A model generated the notes under the pieces. That model was not told the DNA's origin. It searched no databases and saw only the letters and a list, made by a program, of their open reading frames with translations. A DNA stretch of 64,000 nt. Origin: Isoperla grammatica (lineage: Eukaryota > Arthropoda > Insecta > Plecoptera > Perlodidae). The stretch lies in contig OX246748.1 of NCBI GenBank assembly GCA_945910005.1, positions 9,029,363-9,093,362 of the forward strand, in the 5' to 3' direction. Position numbers and translations under genes: made by a program. Shown here piece by piece: positions 58,672 through 64,000 of this stretch (position 1 is its first letter; every line of letters begins with the position of its first letter).

Positions 58672-58860
58672 GATTGATTAATGGGGCTTAACGTCTCATA
58701 TTTATGCAACGATGGCTAATCGAGACGATGAGCGGGTGATAATGAAGATGAGAAAGATGATAATGAAGAATAAAGCCACATCCGAATCAGATCCTTTGTA
58801 CGTCGCGTGAGTTGTCATACGGGAGTCCAGCAAGGGAGGGCAGGGCCAAGTGGGAGGAAA
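58672..58860 (+). mobile_element. Beta-type element, 3'-truncated at a palindrome
   Basis: TTAATGGGGCTTAACGTCTC to GCCAAGTGGGAGG, then directly the 58859-58888 palindrome. Confidence 0.7.
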
Positions 58861-58888
58861 ATTTGGGCTTAACGTTAAGCCCAAATTT
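58859..58888. repeat. 30-bp perfect palindrome of an alpha head
   Basis: AAATTTGGGCTTAAC followed at once by its reverse complement. The arm is the beginning of the alpha head. A degenerate TTTAATTTAATTTAAATTTA stretch follows. Confidence 0.9.
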
Positions 58889-58917
58889 AATTTAATTTAA
58901 ATTTAATTTAATTTCAT

Positions 58918-59165
58918 ATAAATTTGGGCTTAACGTCTTATATTTTTGCAATTTGGCTAATCGAGACGATGAGTGGGTGAAATATGAAGATGAAATAGGG
59001 GTGTGTTTGGAGGAAAGGGACAAGTAGGAGGGCGCGTGAGGAAAGGAGAAAGGGGAGAAAAAGGGATTGGGGTGTGGACTGCATTTCGTCTGACTTCTTC
59101 TCCTCGACCAGTCCGAACAAAGTACGCAAATTTTCCCACCACGATAAGGTAGCAGTCCCCCATTA
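58918..59165 (+). mobile_element. Interspersed element, alpha type, deleted tail
   Basis: ATTTGGGCTTAACGTCTTAT to CACCACGATAAGGTAGCAGT. About 60 bp between CCAGTCCG and AACAAAGTACGC are missing. Confidence 0.75.
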
Positions 59166-59169
59166 TAAG

Positions 59170-60450
59170 ACAAGAAAACAAAGACCCAAACAAGAAACGG
59201 CCACCTAGATCAAAATTATGATCAGTTGAGCACGAGTTTCTAGTTTGCGGGCACCAGATCTACGAACTCTAAAATATGTCTTAATTATTTGGACATCTAG
59301 ATCAAATCTCCCATCAAGGGCGAATCGGAGAAAGGAACAACCAGGAGAGCTAATGTCCAAAAAAGTTAGGGCAGAAAAGGAATTGGGGGATGACCTCAAT
59401 CAACGACCTCAAGTCACACCATGTCGTGACTACCAGACAGGAGAATTACTAAACAAACTAAACAAATGAATATTTGCTTGGCCGGGCTACGCAATTTGTG
59501 ATTATTATTATCTATTTTCTGTTTTCGTAATTGTTGCCAATGTAAAGCAATTTTTGGACCCCGGCTTTACGCGGAGGGGTCCAGAAATGAAATACGTCTA
59601 CTGTTTGGCCTCTTACGACAGGCAGAGCTACCCTTTACCCTTCATACACTGAGACCTTCTAAACACAGATGCAATGTTCATGCCCTCATCAGGAACCAAA
59701 CAAATAATATTGTGTTATCTATTACAATTTGTAAGAGCATTGTATCGTAATTTTTAATATATTTTAAATATATTATAAATAAATACTTTCCTTGTACTTA
59801 TATTTTACGATATACTAGACAGATAGATCATTCGACCTCAGCAGAAGGAAGTTTATTGGGGGGGGGGGGGGGGGGGCAGACCACATTCAGATGAACATTG
59901 TTTTCACAACCATAACACCCGAAATAAAAATGGCTTCCAGAACACCAACCTGAATAACACGTGTATGTATTGTACGGCCAAGAAAAAATAAAATATAACA
60001 ATAAAAATTTAAATTATAGAAATATTTGTTTTTAATTTAGTAAATATATGGGGGCATGAAAAGGCAAATTAAAATCAGCCATATGACATCGGGTTAGGGT
60101 ACGTATTGAAAGGAACTAACGTCTCTTACGACAGGAAGGATGGGGTACGATGGGAAAGTAGCCGACGAGTTCATGAACAATCGACGCACGGGGAGCGTCT
60201 CCTAGGAAAGATCAGTAGGCCTATTGGGCCGAGTTGTAACACTTCACTTGGAGGAAGGAACCATGACTAACCAAGATTAAGTTGGATTGAGAACTGTAAG
60301 CTACAAGAATGGTAGTTAGTTTGAAATATTTGCTACAAAGGGGTTTAATATTGTATTTATATTTTGTATAACTTTTAATTGTAGGTAAATAAAAATTGTT
60401 TAACTTCTTTTTATAGTTAGCATTTGTTTTTTAACAATGCAATTAGCATG
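59170..60450. other. Gene-poor stretch
   Basis: Includes a tail variant (TTGGCCTCTTACGACAGGCA) at 59608-59635 and a 19-bp G run at 59858-59876. The rest is AT-rich. No gene. Confidence 0.4.
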
Positions 60451-60459
60451 TGATAAAGC

Positions 60460-61050
60460 GTGGTCCGTGGTCACTATAAGTCCCATATTTTCCCGTCCCA
60501 TATTTTTTAAAACATGGTGATGAGAGGGTGAAATATGAAGATAAAAATGTCCGAATCAGATCCATTGCACATCCATAAGAGGAGTCCAGCAAGGGAGGGC
60601 AGAGCCAAGTGGGAGGAAAGAGGCAGAGCCAAGTGGGAGGAAAGAGGCAGAATCTTCTTTTGTCGCACCTTGCGACTAGCAGAGTCACCCTGGGCAAATT
60701 ATTTCTCGGGCCCAGAAAGGCCTCAAATTGGATAAGGGGAAAAAAGAGGAAAAGGGAGGACCTTATTTGCGTCACATCTTACGAGTCACTCTGAGTCAAT
60801 TTTTCCTTGGGCCCATTTTGACGGGTATTAAATTGGTTCGAGGAATAAAGGGAATAAACTGGAAAGGGGTGGACTTTATTGCGTCACATCTAACGAATAA
60901 AAGTCCCTCTATGAGTCAATTCTTTCTCGGGCCCACCCTGACGGGCCTCAAAATTGTTCGAGGAATAAAGAGAATAAACAGGAAAGAGGAGGACCTCATT
61001 GCAGCGTATCTTACGACTGGCAGAGTCACCTCGGGCCCAAACGGGGCTGG
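60460..61050 (+). repeat. Epsilon element with a locally multiplied tail
   Basis: Head A (AAGTCCCATATTTTCCCGTC), middle with an internal 27-bp repeat (CAGAGCCAAGTGGGAGGAAA twice), and four successive diverged tails. Each has the TTACGA and GGGCCC words, spaced about 112-120 bp, with GTTCGAGGAATAAAG between them. Confidence 0.7.
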
Positions 61051-61065
61051 GACAGAGAATCAACC

Positions 61066-61500
61066 CATGCCATGACTTGTCCCTAGCTTACAGTCGATAT
61101 CCCTCCAATTCCGGACAATAATGAATACCATTAACATTACGCCACTGCTTTGGATGTGGGTATAGTATGCCAGGACTTGTCCCTAGCTTACTGTCGATAT
61201 CCTTCCAATTCCGTACAATAATGAATACCATTACCCATACGTCACTGCTTTGGAAGTGAGTATAGTATGCCAGGACTTGTCCCTTGCTTACAGTCGATAT
61301 CCCTCCAATTCCGGACAATAATGAATACCATTAACAATTAGCCACTGCTATGGATGTGAGTATAGTATGCCAGGACTTGTCCCTAGCTTACTCTCGATAT
61401 CCCTCCAATTCCGGACAATAATGAATATCATTAACAATTCGCCACTGCTTCGGATGTGAGTATGAATATCATAACAAATCGCCGATGCTTCGGATGTGAC
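61066..61500. repeat. 100-bp tandem repeat, about 4.3 copies
   Basis: GACTTGTCCCTAGCTTACAG or variants at 61074, 61174, 61274 and 61374, exact 100-bp period. It starts about 30 bp after the last element tail. Confidence 0.9.
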
Positions 61501-61758
61501 GTGACTATAAATATCAGTATCCACGTGACCAGGCTCACGTGAGAGCTGTTCCAAGACTGGAACAATTCAACCCATTCAAAAAGTACACAAAAATTGGAGA
61601 ATGCACAGGGTCGTCACATCCTATGTTCGTTGCGTGGTACAATGTTAAAAAAGGGTTTTATAAAAAATAATAGCAACATCTGTAACAACATTAACCGTGT
61701 AGATTCTTTTATTTTATTTGTAAGTAACAAGAAGGATAAGATATTTTTTATTTTTTTT

Positions 61759-61780
61759 GGGGGGGGGGGGGGGGGGGGGG
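61759..61780. repeat. 22-bp G run
   Basis: Longest homopolymer in the window, directly after a T run, with no element tail beside it. Confidence 0.9.
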
Positions 61781-63340
61781 TTTGAATGTTTGTACCGTTG
61801 TTGGGACACAATTCACTAAAATAATATTATAATAGATAATATTTTGTGTACTTTTTTATATTTTCTTTATAATTTTGTTAGTGTGGTCGTCACTGTTGCA
61901 TATTTTGTAAAATTTCCTGTACTTGTTGTATATTTTGTAATATTTTGTATACTTTTCTGTCACTCTTATCCCAGCTTCCTTCAACTGGGAATGCTATTCT
62001 TCAATAAATAAATAAATAATAATGTGAATAGATATATTTATATACTACATTTACAAGATAACGCCCACCTCACTTAGCCAAGATCATTCTATTTCTTTAT
62101 ACATATATATATATATATATAAATTATTATTTGTGGTTTAAAAGATAAAATCTAATGTTAGCATATGATGTGTCAAATCTGACTAATCTCGCGTCTCCAT
62201 AAGAGTAGTCAACAATCATGGGGAGGTTGAGCGTTTATGGGTTAGGGAGAGTGGGCAATGATATTTGGGCGTTAGGATGGCAAATAGGGTGAGCCAGCAG
62301 AAAGAGGAAATAAGGAAGTAAGGATGAGGAAACCAAGCAGAATGCGAAAATTGTGATTAAAGTCGATCGATGATAACTGCACATGTAATATAAATCATTC
62401 AAATTGTATGTACTGCAAGTTGAGATTAAGCTTGTGAATATTCTAGAAAAAAATATGCACCTACCGCTATTAGTTTTTTATTTATTGAGTGTTGAAATGC
62501 GTTGGAATTCCCTATGTTATACATTGTAACTGAACAAAAACTTACACTTTCAATCGTATAACTTTGCGTAGCACCTACAAAAAGTAATATATTGTAACAA
62601 ATTTTCGTTCTAAATGTAGATAACTTCATGACTAACATGAATACGTTTGAAAAAGATTATCGAACGCGATCCGTTTTCGAGATATTTGCGCTGGTGTGTC
62701 AATTTTACCTGAAATCTACTCAAATTAGAAACTATTAATATACTTTATTAATAAAAAAAAATATATAATTTCAAGACGTTCAGTATTAAATGCTACTCAC
62801 ATGTAATAATTCTTGAAATTCATAATTTAGAATAAAAAAAAGTATTTTTTCATGTACATTTAATTTGAATAGTTTAGTTGTTGTATTGAATGGGTAGTTC
62901 ACTTCATCGATCGACTTTAAAGATATGCACAAGTGACCTTTGTGGGCACGGGTCATAACAAAGTGCGGACCCACCTCGACCCGGTTACAACGAAACTTCA
63001 GAAAGCGACAGTACTGTCTATCCTGGGTACCGAATGATTTCACAAAGTGACACTATTGGCTGAATTGGATAAAGCTTTCAATTATGACCAAATGTGTGAG
63101 AGGGAATAGTAATATACTAGGTATAGATGTCGCAATAACCCTGCAGAATTGATTAAATGATACCTACTCATTGATATAGCATTGCATGGTTTGAGTAATG
63201 TAGACTACTTGGATCAACAATTGGATAGCTTTAATATTAACTATATCCTTATTAATTAATTATTAATTAACTAAATCCTTACACCAAGAACTCTTAAATA
63301 AAATTTGCATATAACAGGTACCTATTATTAATTTATTATT
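61781..63340. other. AT-rich stretch, no gene
   Basis: (TA)n at 62103-62121. A TTTGTGGGCACGGGTCATAA dispersed piece lies at 62939. Nothing else recognised. Confidence 0.4.
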
Positions 63341-63342
63341 TG

Positions 63343-63598
63343 TTATTTTTGTTTTTTTACGAAGTTCCCGAGGGGTAATGTGACGGTCAAATCATGTTTA
63401 CTACATCTGTCAATAACTTGCCAATTATGATTTGTGACATAAAGACTCGACATCTTGGTAGAAGATTGGAGGAAAGGGACAAGTATGGGGGAAAATAGAT
63501 TTTTAAGGGGGTAATGGGTGGAAAGGGGCAATTGGAGGACCTCATTTTGGACCTCATTTCGGATTCAATTCTCATCCCGGACCCAGACGGGGATTAAC
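63343..63598 (+). mobile_element. Interspersed element, delta type
   Basis: GGAAAGGGACAAGTATGGGG, AATTGGAGGACCTCATTTTG and CCGGACCCAGACGGGG. The tail is shortened (CTCTTACGAC missing). To the right, up to 64000, nothing is recognised. Confidence 0.6.
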
Positions 63599-64000
63599 TT
63601 TATCGTACTTGTACAAAGCAGAAGCAGACCTTGGAAAATGTTCACCAGAATATGAAACATAGGCTACAAAATAGCTGTGTTGCTCTCACCGACTACGAGG
63701 TGTCACAGCAATGGCAGTAAATGTTGCGCAAGTTGTTGATGGAAACAACGGGAGCAATTCAAAATGATGATGATATTAGTGTTTAGGGCTATTGAATATC
63801 AAGGACATTTGCGTCTTAAGGTAGTTGAAGGAAACGATGACCAAAGATGGGGATCCACCTTTTGCTTTCAAGGTAACGAAACAAAGTGTGAGCATAATGA
63901 AATACTAGGCGAGGCCTGGAATATTGAAATGATGAATATTTTGGAGGCCTGAGGCTAAACTATTGAGTGTAATAGTTATTCAAAATGTACTAAGGTTTTT

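Overview
The window reads as nuclear DNA of an arthropod, most likely an insect: AT-rich, full of repeats, with short exons joined by GT-AG introns. The only clear protein genes are a cluster of RR-2 cuticular proteins in the left half (1-33.4 kb). I see no tRNA, rRNA, CRISPR or bacterial features. The order of the organism cannot be settled from the sequence alone.

Gene layout. Gene E (-) enters from the left edge with only its promoter and exon 1 (946-957). Gene A (+, 4584-7797), gene B (+, 10755-11431), gene C (-, 18242-20927, or 24801 with the distal exon 1) and gene D (+, 28361-33331) follow. A, C and D share one plan. A 12-nt first coding exon (MNHK, MQFT or MKQK) is followed by exon 2, which carries the rest of the signal peptide and a histidine-rich linker. 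Exon 3 is exactly 240 nt and carries the chitin-binding RR-2 domain. All splice phases are 0. Gene B has exons 1 and 2 only; it appears to have lost the exon 2 donor and ends in a different short tail. Promoters fall into two classes by strand: plus-strand genes have TATA plus TCATTC, minus-strand genes have TATA plus TCAGTC. E/A and C/D form two divergent pairs with similar spacing (about 3.5 kb), which suggests an ancestral divergent pair was duplicated. Their products are expected to be secreted and assembled with chitin in the cuticle.

Repeats. The rest, including essentially all of 33.4-64 kb, is gene-poor. It is packed with a modular family of short interspersed elements built from two alternative heads, a shared middle and two alternative tails. 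Nearly every copy lies in the plus orientation, and many are head-only. Superimposed are minisatellites with units of 17, 34, 39, 41, 85, 100, about 140, about 155, 183 and 211 bp. At least two of these grew out of pieces of the dispersed elements. A hAT-type element with terminal inverted repeats sits inside one element copy, two LINE reverse-transcriptase-type relics are present, and long plus-strand G runs are common.
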